Assembly (NCBI GenBank): GCA_963830385.1
Contig: CAWHMD010000014.1
Coordinates: 1-64,000, forward strand
DNA length: 64,000 nt
Direction: 5' to 3'
Source: Bog-532 sp963830385
Lineage (GTDB): Bacteria > Actinomycetota > Actinomycetes > Streptosporangiales > Streptosporangiaceae
In this document: positions 1 through 8,991 of the stretch, one piece after another
How the letters are laid out: the number at the start of each line of letters is the position of its first letter
Numbering within the stretch: position 1 is the stretch's first letter
Program-made: the position numbers and the translations under genes
The notes under the pieces: model-generated
Told to the model about the DNA's origin: nothing
Databases searched by the model: none
Seen by the model: the letters and a program-made list of their open reading frames with translations, nothing else

Positions 1-89
1 TCAGGAGGTCGCGCGTGCGGGGCAGGCTCGCTCATCATGTAGGCCTAAGACCTGCTCTGTATCGCTGCCAGCGCCCGTAGCGCAAGCGT

Positions 90-499
90 ATGCTTCCGGT
101 CATTCCGCGCTTACCGCCCTGGGCGGACCAGTTGGGATTCATCAAGGACACCAAGGCTGCGACAGCGTCGTCTCACGCAGCCCGCTCAGCACAGGAGGGA
201 CATTCTGTGCTGGTTTACCGGTTCGACGTACCCGCAACAAGTTCGGGGTTCAGCGGACCGATCAGCGGTGCAGCAGAGGTGATTGAGGCGATCGAACGGC
301 AAGGCTGGCTGCTGGACCATTTCGCCTTCGATCGCGCGCAGTCCAAGAACGGGCTGTCCCGCTTCTGTTCCGCCGCGCTAAGCCACCAGCAGCGGCGCCT
401 GTCCCGTCTGTGCAACATGGCGCCCAGCCGGTGTACGCGCAGCCTGAACCGAACGTTAACGGCCAAGCCCGGCACCGGATCCCCGACATTTACCGCTGA
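90..499 (+). pseudogene. Frameshifted small actinobacterial hypothetical protein
   Basis: The first frame contains the segment VYRFDVPATSS...GAAEVIEAIE..GW.L, which resembles a family of short uncharacterised actinobacterial proteins that I recognise only by sequence style. At the codons for SKNG (about 351-353) the frame changes. Restoring one G would continue as NGAVPLLFRRAKPP and end at a TGA at 497-499, which matches the expected hydrophobic, FRR-ending tail of that family. The raw frame instead runs to 506 with unlikely sequence. The start is uncertain: the first about 35 residues look non-coding, and the true start may be nearer 208. It is either a real one-base-deletion pseudogene or a sequencing indel in a G run. 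Function unknown. Confidence 0.5.
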
Positions 500-941
500 T
501 AGCTAGGCTCAGTCGGGGGAGACTCAACCGCCCCGACAGTTTGGCCAACGGCTCAGGCGCATGGTGACCACCAAGGCTGACCACAACGGGACCCAACGCG
601 GGCCGATGCCAGCGGATGAGTGCGAGGCTCACTCCCAGGTGAGCGACGGCGCCCGACAGTGCGGGCGTATTTTGCAACCAGATGGTCTCCGGGGCGCAAC
701 GTGCCCGCTGCGTGCCCGAATGGAGCATCAACGGCGGTACATGAAGATCACTCACTGACAAAGCCGGATGTTCCTGACCTGCAAATATGGTGGTCAGCGC
801 GAGATGACAGGCTTGTTCCCAAGCTGATAGTGCAGGCGGTGTAAGAATCCTGGCCGTGCTCAGATCAGCTGGAAGGTGCCCGGCGCGCTCATGGGCTTGC
901 TTGCCGGAGCTGCGCTAGCTGCGTCTCAAGATCGGGAGCGC
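500..941. other. Gene-poor stretch, nothing recognised
   Basis: Only short overlapping frames with no family resemblance and no convincing ribosome binding site are present. I see no tRNA, terminator or repeat here. It lies between a broken gene and a lipoprotein gene on the other strand. Confidence 0.4.
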
Positions 942-1514
942 TCACTTCAGTGACAACGGCCCGGAGGCGTAGAAAACACCGATCGCGCCCTTGGCGAGCG
1001 GCTGGGCGTTCTGGTTCATGTTGCACTTACCAGACGATAGCTTTGGGGCGTCGGCCGTGAAGGTCACCGTCGCCTTCCCTGACCCCTTCGCGTCAGTGAA
1101 GGATCCCGTGCTCTTAGCCCCGTCGATCGTGTAGTTGGCGATGGTAGTGAAACTGAACCGGCACTGAGCGGCGTTGACTATCTTCGGTGCCTGGTTGGGG
1201 TTCGACACGATGGCATTGACCGCCATGTCGCCCGCTGCCGTCTTGAACACGGCAGCCTGATGGGTAGCGTTCGTATTGGGTGGCGAGAACGTGCCGGTGG
1301 TGTTCACCGGACCCGTGAACTTCAGGTGGAATGTGGTGGTGTTCGCCAGGGCAGCGGCGCCAGTTACCTGCCCGGTCAGGGTCTCGCTGCCGGACTTGGG
1401 GGCGGCGGATGCCGTAGCGGAGTGCGTCGCGGTAGCGCTCGTCCCGGATGAGGAACACGCCGCAAGCCCGGCAACGAGCGCAGCGCCTCCAGCAAGCATG
1501 GCCAGCTTCTTCAT
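942..1514 (-). CDS. Secreted lipoprotein of unknown function
   Basis: The product is 190 residues. It begins with a charged MKK, a hydrophobic stretch and the lipobox LAAC at about residue 20, so it is predicted to be exported and lipid-anchored outside the membrane. A Ser/Thr/Ala-rich spacer follows, then a beta-rich domain rich in Thr, Val and Phe with two cysteines (QCRF and GKCN) that could form a disulfide. The start was moved 15 codons inside the longest frame because the ATG at 1514 has GGAAGG about 8 nt upstream and directly precedes the signal peptide. The fold resembles the many actinobacterial lipoproteins of the LppX/mature-lipoprotein-antigen style only in general character; no specific family is claimed. 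It stands alone with no operon partner. Confidence 0.75.
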   Translation of the reverse strand: MKKLAMLAGGAALVAGLAACSSSGTSATATHSATASAAPKSGSETLTGQVTGAAALANTTTFHLKFTGPVNTTGTFSPPNTNATHQAAVFKTAAGDMAVNAIVSNPNQAPKIVNAAQCRFSFTTIANYTIDGAKSTGSFTDAKGSGKATVTFTADAPKLSSGKCNMNQNAQPLAKGAIGVFYASGPLSLK

Positions 1515-2343
1515 GAGATTTCCTTCCGGTCGTGGGTCTGACGTTGTACCCGGCGACACGGACGGGTCGTCGGAGTGGACGGGTCATAATTCCCGACCCG
1601 GTAGTAGCTGTTACTGGGCCTGACAGTTGTTGTTACTGGCAACTTGCACCTAAATAAACACGGCCAGCGCTATTCCAAAAATGAGCGCCCCAATGATTTC
1701 CCATGCAGCGTCTCCCGCCGTTCAGATCCCATTGCGGGCATGGCCAGCACGCTGTTAACACGGAGCGGCGATAGCCCCGTCCTGATACATCCGATGCCCG
1801 ATGTCCGCAGCTCGTGTCACCGACAGCTCGGAGGGGCGGTACGGGAGCGATCAAACCAGCAGGACCGCCGCGACGCGATGTCCGACTCCCGTTCCCACGC
1901 CACCTTGTGACTGAAGATCGTCGAGCTGAGCAAGATCATCTTGTGTTCGCACCCTGTCCAAGCACAAACCGGTGCAATGCCCCTTCGGCCACTCACCAGC
2001 GCCAGGCAGACCGCAGACCGTTCGGTGGAAACCCCGCATCTGCCGCCAGCCAGCACGGGAAGCAGCCGCGGAGGGCCGGGGCATGGGTCATCTCTTGATC
2101 TCTTGCGGAAGCTGCCATGACGAACGGCGGAGCGCGAGATTCGAGCCGCCGCACGACATCAGGCATCGCCAGGCCGGTCCTTGGCTGGTGGTATTAGGCC
2201 CGTGGCCCACCATTACCGCGGCCCCTTGGTGGGTGAGTAACTAACTGAGTAACAACCGCCACAGACACCAGCGGACGCCAGCGGACATCCACGGACGGTG
2301 CGAGGCAGGTCAGACAGAGTAAGAGTGGTGGTAGGCCACATCG
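1515..2343. other. Gene-poor stretch with possible decayed coding fragments
   Basis: No intact gene is visible. On the minus strand at about 1651-1719 a frame reads AWEIIGALIFGIALAVFI and then stops at TAG; it looks like the C-terminal membrane helix of a lost small protein but has a stop just upstream and no start. The rest lacks coding character. It lies next to the tRNA-Pro remnant, which fits an old integration site. Confidence 0.35.
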
Positions 2344-2395
2344 CGCGTTGGCTTCGGGACGAAGAGCCACGCGTTGGCTTCGGGACGAAGAGCCA
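2344..2395 (+). repeat. Perfect 26-bp tandem duplication
   Basis: Positions 2344-2369 and 2370-2395 are identical, base for base. Each unit starts CGCGTTGGCTTCGG and ends AAGAGCCA and contains most of a tRNA-Pro-like anticodon arm. Each unit can fold as a hairpin. The second copy runs directly into a tRNA T-arm and acceptor end. Confidence 0.9.
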
Positions 2396-2422
2396 ACGGT
2401 TCAAATCCGGCCACCCCGACCA
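2370..2422 (+). pseudogene. Degenerate tRNA-Pro 3' half (possible att scar)
   Basis: The segment 2400-2406 (TTCAAAT) is a canonical T-loop, followed by CCGGC, the acceptor strand CACCCCG, discriminator A and an encoded CCA at 2420-2422. This is the 3' end typical of actinobacterial tRNA-Pro. Upstream, CTTCG-GGA-CGAAG matches the tRNA-Pro(CGG) anticodon arm with four loop bases (TTCG) lost, and the T-stem has two mismatches. No 5' acceptor or D-arm is present. Conservation of only the anticodon-to-3' half is what integrase attachment sites leave behind. It is not expected to be functional. Confidence 0.65.
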
Positions 2423-2429
2423 GACCACA

Positions 2430-2460
2430 GGCCACGCCCTACCCCAGGACGTGGCCTTTG
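2430..2460 (+). terminator. Hairpin after the tRNA-Pro remnant
   Basis: GGCCACG (2430-2436) pairs with CGTGGCC (2450-2456), followed by TTTG. It sits just downstream of the tRNA remnant and probably was the tRNA gene's terminator. Confidence 0.5.
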
Positions 2461-2540
2461 CTGTGCTGCGCAGCCGCGAAGTACGGCAACGCCACTACGT
2501 TATCGGCGAATAAGAAGGTCGCCAGGAGGGCGGCTTGAGA

Positions 2541-2840
2541 TTACGACGTGCTCGAAGAGGGCGGCGGTGCCGTCGGCTTGAGTGGCGGCGGGACCACCGT
2601 AGGGGTATGCGTCGGCTTGAGTGGCGGCGGGACCACCGTAGGGGTATGCGTCGGCTTGAGTGGCGGCGGGACCACCGTAGGGGTATGCGTCGGCTTGAAC
2701 GTATGCGTGGGCGTGACCACGGCGGTGGGTGACTTGGTGACCTTGACCGTAGTGCCGCTGCTCGAGCTGCATCCGGTGATTGCCGCGACAGTGAGAACGG
2801 CGCCGCAGCCGGTCACGCACATCATCTTTGCCTTGCTCAT
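2541..2840 (-). CDS. Short repeat-containing lipoprotein
   Basis: The 99-residue product begins MSKAK, has a hydrophobic stretch and the lipobox ITGC, and then consists of Ser, Thr and Pro-rich sequence. Three exact copies of the 13-residue unit PTHTPTVVPPPLK and a partial fourth make up the second half. GGGAGG lies 5 nt before the ATG. Family knowledge says such Pro/Thr repeats act as wall-spanning spacers, but no globular domain follows, so the protein is a bare anchored stalk as annotated. Expansion or contraction of the repeat would keep the frame because the unit is 39 bp. Function unknown. Confidence 0.65.
   Translation of the reverse strand: MSKAKMMCVTGCGAVLTVAAITGCSSSSGTTVKVTKSPTAVVTPTHTFKPTHTPTVVPPPLKPTHTPTVVPPPLKPTHTPTVVPPPLKPTAPPPSSSTS
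2572..2688 (-). repeat. Three 39-bp tandem repeats inside the lipoprotein gene
   Basis: Copies lie at 2572-2610, 2611-2649 and 2650-2688 and are identical, with a partial fourth starting at 2689. The unit length is a multiple of three. Perfect identity suggests recent expansion. Confidence 0.9.
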
Positions 2841-3972
2841 GTTTCCTCCCGGCGTATATCACCTGGTGGTCTGCCTCCACGGAGCTGTTTCGGCCGGTGC
2901 TCTTGGTGGAGAAATGTCTTTTCAGCTCAGTTGCCCGGCTAGATGGCTCCAGTGTCGGCCGTGTCCATACCAAAGTCCCTAGGGCAAGTCCCTAGTTCGC
3001 CTCCCCGGCGAGGTTCTTCAGCCGTACCCGCGAGGCTTGGCCTCTACGGATCTGACCACTGGAAGCCGGCCTGCCTCGGCGCCAGACAGGCGGGATTCGT
3101 CCGCGCAGCCGCGTGTCGCCGGGCCGGGAGTTCGCATCGAGGTGATCTGGCCGAGGAGACCGACACCGCAGGAACCGAGGCAGTCAAGGGCTTCGGCGTA
3201 CCACGGCTAGTCCTGGGCCGAGATCGGCACCCGCGTCACTCGCTAGGCTGCACAGTAACGCTGAAGAGGCCGACGCCACCGAATCGAGCAAGGGAGACGC
3301 GAAGGAAGCGCAGAAGACTGACTCCCCGCTCGAGAGGCGGAAGGACCGTTGGTGTCTTCGACGGCAACCGTGACGGCAACGACGGCAGCCGTTAGCGCCC
3401 AAAGGCAGCCATCAACAGCCGCGTACTCTTGCATATCCAGCCTGAGCTGGGCATCCGCTACACCTGAAAAACGGACAGTCAGTCACAATGCCGTGCCCGA
3501 TGCGTGCCTAAATTTGACCTGGGTTTGCCAATGGCGCTGGCAGTGGCGATACCGCCGGGGGTCTGTAAAGCCGTCGGCTCATGAGATCGGCCTGATCGCG
3601 GACACGATCACCTCGTTCGTTACCATCATGTGCCATTGCGACAGCAGAGGGCCTGCATGGTGTGAGGTCCCATCCCGCAGCATGGAGCTGAGCCTGCCGG
3701 CGTAGCTGGCCTCCCGTACTCGTGGCGTGGACCGAGTCGTGGACCGTCCGACCACAAAATTCCAGTGCAATCAGCGCTTCCTGCGCTATCTGCCGTGCTG
3801 TTCGTGCAGGTAGCGACGCTGCGGCGTACTCGCATGCCTCTCGTAAGGCGTTGCCCAGGACGAACTGATCCAGTGTCGGGTTGCCCTGTCGTTCGTCAAA
3901 CGGTGCCGATCGTGAGATGGGGCAGTCTGGCAAGAAAGACAAACGGGCGGGGCTGGAAGCTGCCCAGCGCAC
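2841..3972. other. Over 1 kb without a recognisable gene
   Basis: One minus-strand frame (3508-3972) contains a locally plausible alpha-helical stretch (LREACEYAAASL...AQEALIALE), but its ends look non-coding and it has no family I know. A plus-strand frame around 3250-3388 is rich in Glu, Lys and Asp but lacks a start. I do not call either a gene. The stretch is consistent with decayed mobile DNA. Confidence 0.35.
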
Positions 3973-5927
3973 TCACAATTCAGGTTCGGCCCGACTCCGC
4001 AAGTCTTCAGCCTCGGCGGCCCGCCCGGCATCCTGGTAGGCCGCGGCGAGGTTGTTGCGGATGGTCAGGGTGGACGGGTGGGTGGCGCCGAGGACCTGCT
4101 CGCGGTCGGCCAGGGTCTGTTCGTACAGCGGGATGGCCTCGGCGGTCCGCCCGGCCGCCTGGTAGGCCATGGCGAGGTTGTTGCGGGATTGCAGAGTGGA
4201 CGGGTGGGTGGCGCCCAGGACCTGCTCGCGGTCGGCCAGGGCCTGCTCGTACAGCGGGATAGCCTCGTCCAGCCGCCCGGCCGCCCTATAGGCGTAGCCG
4301 AGGTTGTTGCGGGAGGTCAGGGTGGACGGGTGGGTGGCGCCCAGGACCAGCTCGCTGTCGGCGGCAAGCGCCGTGCCGTAACCGATGGCCAGAGTGAAAC
4401 TGTCGCCGAGCTCATTCAGGCACCATACGGCCCATCCGCGCAGCAGCAGGGTCTTGGCCAGCTCCGTGTCGTGCTCGCCAAGGTGGGGACTCAGGTGCTC
4501 GTGCAGGGCCATGATCTGGCCGATGACATCACGGGCCGCAGCCCGGTTCTGCCACGGCTCGGCCAAAGAATCGGCCACCGCTTCCAGCAGCGCCGCGAGA
4601 CCAGCACCCAGCCCGGCCAGCGTCCCGTCCCGGGCCTGCCGGTCGACCGCCACGCGCATGGTCAGCCGGTGCGCGGCCACGGTGGCATCATCGGTGCTGA
4701 ACGTCAGCAGCGACCCGCTGGCCAGGTGTCCCAGCGCCTCATCAACAGCCTCCGAGCGGGCGCTGTGATGATGGCGGCGGGGCAGCTGGAGCAGGCCTTG
4801 CTGCCCGGCGGCATACAGCAGCTCCCGGGACACCCCGGTCACCGACAACAAGGCGATCACGTCGAACAGCCCCCGGCACAGCCCCGCCGGGTCGGCGTCG
4901 GCCGCAGCGTCCAGGGCCAGCACGATCGCCTCGGCGGCGCCATGCGGATACGGCTCCCCGGCCGCCCGCCGGAGCAGGTCCTGGACCGGGGCGGCGCGCA
5001 GCCGGGCCAGGTACGCCGGATAGTCCAGGTGCTGAGCGGCGATCACCGCCGCGGCCTGGGCCAGCGCTAGCGGCAAGAACCCAGCTCGTCCGCCAGCTCC
5101 CGCGCCCCGGCCGCATCAGCCCGGCCCGTGCGGCGGGCCAGGAACGCGGCCGCTTCGGTCTCGGTGAACACATCCACCATCACCGGCTCACCAAGCCCCC
5201 CGGCCTGAATCTGATTACTGGTGATGACCACCTGGGCCTGCCCGCCCGCGGGCACGAACCGGGCCAGCGCATCCAGGTCGGTGACATTGTCGAACACCAC
5301 CAGGCACTGATCCCCGTCGGCCTCCAGCCGATTCCGCACCGCCAGCCCTACATACTCCAGGTCCGCGCCCGGTTCCCCGATCCCCAGCCCCGCCGCGACC
5401 TCGGCCAGCCCGGCCAGCAGCTGCGCCTGGCCGTCGGCGTTCACCCAGGCCACCAGCCGCCAGCGCGCGTCCATGCACGACCGGGCATAGGCCGCGGCCA
5501 GCTGGGTCTTGCCCACCCCGCGCATCCCGGTCACCGCCCGCACCACCGTGACCCCCGGCCCGCCCCCGCCCAGCCGCGCCAGCAAATCCGGACGCGGCTG
5601 GAACGCAGCCGCCCGCTGCGGCACCTCCCCCGCCACCACCGCACCAGGCGAAGATGCCACGATCCGGTCCTGGCGCTCGATATAGGTCCGGATGTACTGG
5701 TTGACCTGCGCGTTGCCCGAACCGGCCTGCACGCCCTGGCCACCGGATACCCCCGGAGACGACGCGGCATCGGGCCCCAGCCGGGCCTTACGACGAGACT
5801 GCACCAGCGGAATTGCCCCGAACACGATCGCCAGGATGACACCCGCCACAGCGGCCACCGAGCCGACCACCGTCCAGGCGAGCGTCGCGTCCACGCTGTG
5901 ACAATACGCACACACCGGCACGCGCAC
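3973..5927 (-). pseudogene. NB-ARC (STAND) ATPase with TPR repeats, frameshifted
   Basis: Two minus-strand frames form one protein. The first (5067-5927) has an N-terminal membrane helix, a spacer with the style GVQAGSGNAQVNQY common in Streptomyces TPR proteins, and an NB-ARC NTPase with the P-loop GMRGVGKTQLA and the Walker B-like LVVFDN. The second (3973-5076) continues from LPLALAQAAAVIA into a helical region and at least three about 42-residue TPR units that carry the repeated ATHPSTL..RNNLA signature. The junction ELG/LPLALAQ is normally continuous; one missing G near 5080 on the coding strand explains the break. STAND ATPases are signalling switches that bind a ligand through the repeats; some act in regulation and some in defence. 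With the frame intact it would be about 640 residues. The start is uncertain (GTG at 5894 is an alternative). It may be a working gene with a sequencing error. Confidence 0.75.
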
Positions 5928-6117
5928 CCGGTAGCCAGCCAGGTTGCGGTTCCGTACCGCCCGAAGACGTCGACGCCATGATTGGGGTGGTCAGGCTCGC
6001 CCCGGCGCCGTGGAACGGTTCGTGGAACGGTACTCGCCGTTAGCCGAGATCAGAGGGGGCCGACAGCGCAATATCGCGTGCTATCTGTGCAGCTAGCGCA
6101 CGTGGCGCACCGGGCCG

Positions 6118-6168
6118 GACTTCTTGTAAACGGCAGGTCAGCGGTTCGAATCCGCTCACCGGCTCCCA
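6118..6168 (+). pseudogene. Degenerate tRNA-Thr(TGT) 3' half (possible att scar)
   Basis: The segment has a perfect T-arm (AGCGG-TTCGAAT-CCGCT at 6140-6156), an acceptor strand CACCGGC and the discriminator region TCCCA, as in actinobacterial tRNA-Thr. An anticodon loop CTTGTAA (6123-6129) would read ACA codons. The anticodon stem has mismatches, and the expected 5' acceptor strand GCCGGTG is absent where it should lie. Only the 3' half is therefore preserved, as expected after integrase-mediated recombination and decay. Confidence 0.6.
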
Positions 6169-6267
6169 GGTGGACAAGGCTCTATCGAGCGGCTGGCCCA
6201 GATCGAGCTGGGCAGGCTCCTCATGGAGGCCTCCGAGGAGGACGTCACAGAGCGTGACGCCTCGTGA
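6169..6267 (+). pseudogene. Truncated C-terminal coding remnant
   Basis: Immediately after the tRNA-Thr remnant a frame reads SIERLAQIELGRLLMEASE and then EDVTERDAS before a TGA at 6265-6267. Its composition is that of a real amphipathic helical C-terminus, unlike the surrounding frames, but it has no start of its own because it emerges from the tRNA remnant. I cannot assign the family. An integrase or another element-end gene is possible from position alone. Confidence 0.4.
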
Positions 6268-6311
6268 TCGAGGCCTCCGGCTTTCGCCGGCCGCGCCGCA
6301 GACCTGATCAG

Positions 6312-6893
6312 CTACCGCAGATTCTCTCCGTGCGCGGGCTGCGGGATGCTGTGGAGCCGCTCCCGCAGCGCCTCCAGCAAACCGGGCATATCGGGGGCAA
6401 CGGCGAGTTCGTCCAGAGTGGATTCGGGGAGGAAGCCAGAGTCGGCGATGTCGCGCAGGGCCCCGAGCAGCGGCGTCCAGAAGCCTCCGGCGTCAAGGAA
6501 GCCGATGGGCTTGGCGTGGAATCCGAGCTGGCGCCAGGACCACACCTCGAAGATCTCTTCCAGGGTGCCGAGACCGCCGGGCAGCGCGACGAAGGCGTCG
6601 GCCCGCTCGGCCATGATCGCCTTGCGCTCGTGCATCGAGTCGCACATGAGCAGCTCCGTCACCCCCTCGTGCGCCCACTCCCGTTCGACCATGCTGCGCG
6701 GCATGACCCCGATGACCTCGCCACCCGCCTTCAGCGCGCTATCCGCCATCACGCCCATCAGGCCCCGGCGGCCACCGCCGTAGACGAGACCGATTCCTTG
6801 CCGGGCCAGCTCGATGCCAACGCTGGCGGCCAGCGCGGTGTACGCCGGGTCGTGTCCGTTGGACGAGGCGAGAAAGACGGCGATACGGCGCAT
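6312..6893 (-). CDS. LOG-family nucleoside 5'-monophosphate phosphoribohydrolase
   Basis: The 193-residue product has the Rossmann-like fold of the LOG (lysine decarboxylase-like) family, with GGGRRGLMG near residue 45 and the signature PGGLGTLEE near residue 105. These motifs bind the ribose-phosphate and catalyse removal of ribose 5-phosphate from nucleoside monophosphates; cytokinin nucleotides are the plant substrate, and bacterial members act similarly on AMP or cytokinin-like nucleotides. The ATG at 6893 is preferred over the longer frame because GGAG lies about 8 nt upstream and MRRIAVFLASS is the usual family N-terminus. Length is normal. It is monocistronic. Confidence 0.9.
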   Translation of the reverse strand: MRRIAVFLASSNGHDPAYTALAASVGIELARQGIGLVYGGGRRGLMGVMADSALKAGGEVIGVMPRSMVEREWAHEGVTELLMCDSMHERKAIMAERADAFVALPGGLGTLEEIFEVWSWRQLGFHAKPIGFLDAGGFWTPLLGALRDIADSGFLPESTLDELAVAPDMPGLLEALRERLHSIPQPAHGENLR

Positions 6894-7451
6894 GAAGATC
6901 TCCGGAAACGGTTGTGGCAGACCCTTCGGTCTACCACGGGCACTCCGGCGCTGACCAAGCCTTTTCCTGCGACGAAGAGTCCGTGGGACGGCTCGAGACC
7001 CCCACTGGACGGTCGGCCGAAGTCGCCATGGCAAGGAAGCGTTGACCAGCTGGAGGGAAATCGATGCATTTTGGAAATAACCGTCACTGCTTTGCATGGC
7101 TTATTTCGCAACTTGGCAGGTCGGGGGCTTGGCGCGTCTTACGGTGGCGCCACTGCCAGTGTGGCGAATTCCGGTCCTCCGGCCACATTTGCCCCTCCAA
7201 CTCACAATTAATGCGATACCGCAGAAAAACGCCTCAACGTGGCGTATCGGGCCGTACTCCTTTGCGGCAGGCCAACGATTCTGGCTATCGGGCCGGCCGC
7301 GTAAACCATTCCGCTTGTGCGCACGTCTATCTATGGACACAATCAGTGACTACTCGAACTCTTAGTGTGAAACGTACCGATTGTGCCGGGGACCGAAGTC
7401 CCGCCAGCCCTGGCCACCGAAACCGGGCTGGCACTCAACCGAAGGAGTCAC
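6894..7451. other. Intergenic region with AT-richer promoter-like sequence
   Basis: No gene is seen. The part from about 7060 to 7380 is visibly less GC-rich than the neighbours and includes the inverted repeat GAAATAA...TTATTTC (about 7073-7111). It probably holds the promoter of the secreted protein starting at 7452. Confidence 0.4.
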
Positions 7452-8613
7452 GTGATCGGAAAGATGAAGGCCGCAGCGGCAACGCTGACGGCCGTGGGTG
7501 GGTTCTCGATCGTCGCCGCTGGCGCCGCCAGTGCCCAGCTGCAGCCGGGTCCGGTGCGCGGCGGCGGCACCCAGCCCGCCACTGCTTCTGCATCCGGTAC
7601 CGGCGCGTCCGCCTTAATCACCGGCCCTGGGGCGGCCAAGCTGACGGTCGGCTCGCCATCGGACACCACCTACGCCCAGGTCACCGTGAAGAACGCGCCG
7701 AAGGGCGCCCCGGCGACCGCACCGTCGTTCACCACGGACAACTACGCGGCCGGGTCGCCCCGGTGGGTGATCGAGTTCGCCAACGGCGACGACATCGACA
7801 GCAACCAGACCGGCGTCCCCGGTGCGGCCAACGGCTGGGAGTACAACACCGGCAGCGGCTGGCAGGGCTACGGCGACACGTACGCGCAGGTTCTCGCGGT
7901 CGTGGACCCGAACGGCAAGGTCGACGTGAAGGATGCGTTCATCGTCGCGGACGGCGACCAGACCCCGGGCACCACGGACATGCTGACCGGTATGCAATAC
8001 GGCGGCAAGATCCTGATCGCCTACACCGCGCCGACTGGCGGCAAGCCCGGAAAGGGCGGCAAGCCTGGCGGCGGCAAGCCCGGCAAGGGTGGCAAGCCTG
8101 GCAGGTGGCAAGCCCGGCAAGGGTGGCAAGCCCGGCAAGGGTGGCAAGCCCGGCAAGGGTGGCAAGCCTGGTAAGGGCGGCCAGCCTGGTAAGGGCGGCC
8201 AGCCCGGATCCCAGCGGGGCAGCGGCTACGTGGTGAACGCCTACAGCCGCAAGTGCCTGGACGCGGCCAACGTGTTCGGTGAGGCCAGGACCACCACGCT
8301 GCAGATCTGGTCGTGCGGCGCCGCTCACGGCGTGGATCAGCACTTCACCTACACCGGCCACACCCTGCGGTACGACGCCAGGAACGGTAACGACCGTTAC
8401 TGCGTGTCCGAGCCCCGCCGGGGTGACCGGGCGCTGCTGCTCGCGCCCTGCGACAACGCCGCGTCCCAGTACGTGACGTACGATCACGGCCTGTACAAGT
8501 ACCGGGACGGCCGGGTGCTGGACGACCGCTCGTTCGGGACGAACGACGGTAACCCCGTGCTGGTGTACGCCTTCAATGGCGGCAAGAACCAGCTCTGGAC
8601 CCTGCCGAAGTAG
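7452..8613 (+). pseudogene. Secreted protein with Gly/Lys/Pro linker and ricin-type lectin domain, frameshifted
   Basis: The GTG at 7452 follows GAAGGAG by 4 nt and starts a signal peptide ending AGAASA-Q. An about 170-residue domain of unknown type follows, rich in Asp, Gly and Thr. Next comes a (GKPGKG)n linker, then a C-terminal domain with YVVNAYSRKCLDAAN, LQIWSC and NQLWTLPK that fits a ricin-type (beta-trefoil) carbohydrate-binding module. Within the linker (about 8100-8112) the unit that should read GGCAAGGGTGGC is GGCAGGTGGC, two bases shorter, and the frame changes there. As sequenced, the first frame stops near 8174 and the lectin is lost. The repeat is a plausible slippage site, so this may be a sequencing error, a dead gene or a phase-variable one. 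A lectin role in binding glycans outside the cell is inferred from the domain. Confidence 0.7.
8038..8214 (+). repeat. Tandem 18-bp GKPGKG-coding repeats
   Basis: About nine degenerate copies of GGCAAGCCCGGCAAGGGT encode a flexible, positively charged linker between the two domains of the secreted protein. The copy at 8100-8112 is two bases short. Confidence 0.85.
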
Positions 8614-8640
8614 GCGCCTGCCAGCGCTGACGCAACAGTC

Positions 8641-8674
8641 GGCCCCGGTCACCTCAAGCGAGGTGGCCGGGGCC
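8641..8674 (+). terminator. Strong hairpin downstream of the lectin gene
   Basis: GGCCCCGGTCACCTC and GAGGTGGCCGGGGCC form a long stem around the loop AAGC, with one imperfect position. No T-run follows, as is common for actinobacterial terminators. Confidence 0.7.
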
Positions 8675-8991
8675 TGCCGCCACTGCACCGGCGTTAAGTT
8701 CCTGATGCGAATATTCTTCCGGCGATATACCACAAAGCATTCTTGTCACAGTTAGTCAAGCGTCGGCTCACCAATAGACCTGAAACGCCAATCGTCCTCT
8801 TGCGAACGTCATGCCGCGTTTAGTCTACTACCGCCTTTGATCGGACAGAACTGGCATCAATAAAAGATGGTTTCATGTAAACCAGTAACCGTTACGAAGG
8901 CGTCTTACTCCCAACGGCCGCATCACCTTGGCCGTGCCCGCTGCGCAACCCGTGGCCGATGAAATTAGGGACCACGACAGGGGAGGAAATC
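8675..8991. promoter_or_regulatory. AT-richer upstream region with two palindromes
   Basis: The region has no gene. TGGTTT-CATGT-AAACCA (8868-8884) and GTAAC-C-GTTAC (8886-8896) are adjacent perfect palindromes about 100 bp before the next start. They look like operator sites or a stem near the promoter. The base composition is clearly lower in GC than the flanks. Confidence 0.4.

Noticed and set aside
3508..3972. 154-residue minus-strand frame next to the NB-ARC gene
   Set aside because: Only a short central helix looks coding; both ends look random and no ribosome binding site or family is evident.
6118..6168. Functional tRNA-Thr gene
   Set aside because: The 5' acceptor strand and D-arm do not pair and the anticodon stem has mismatches.
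8038..8214. CRISPR-like regular repeats
   Set aside because: The 18-bp units are contiguous, without spacers, and encode a GKPGKG linker.
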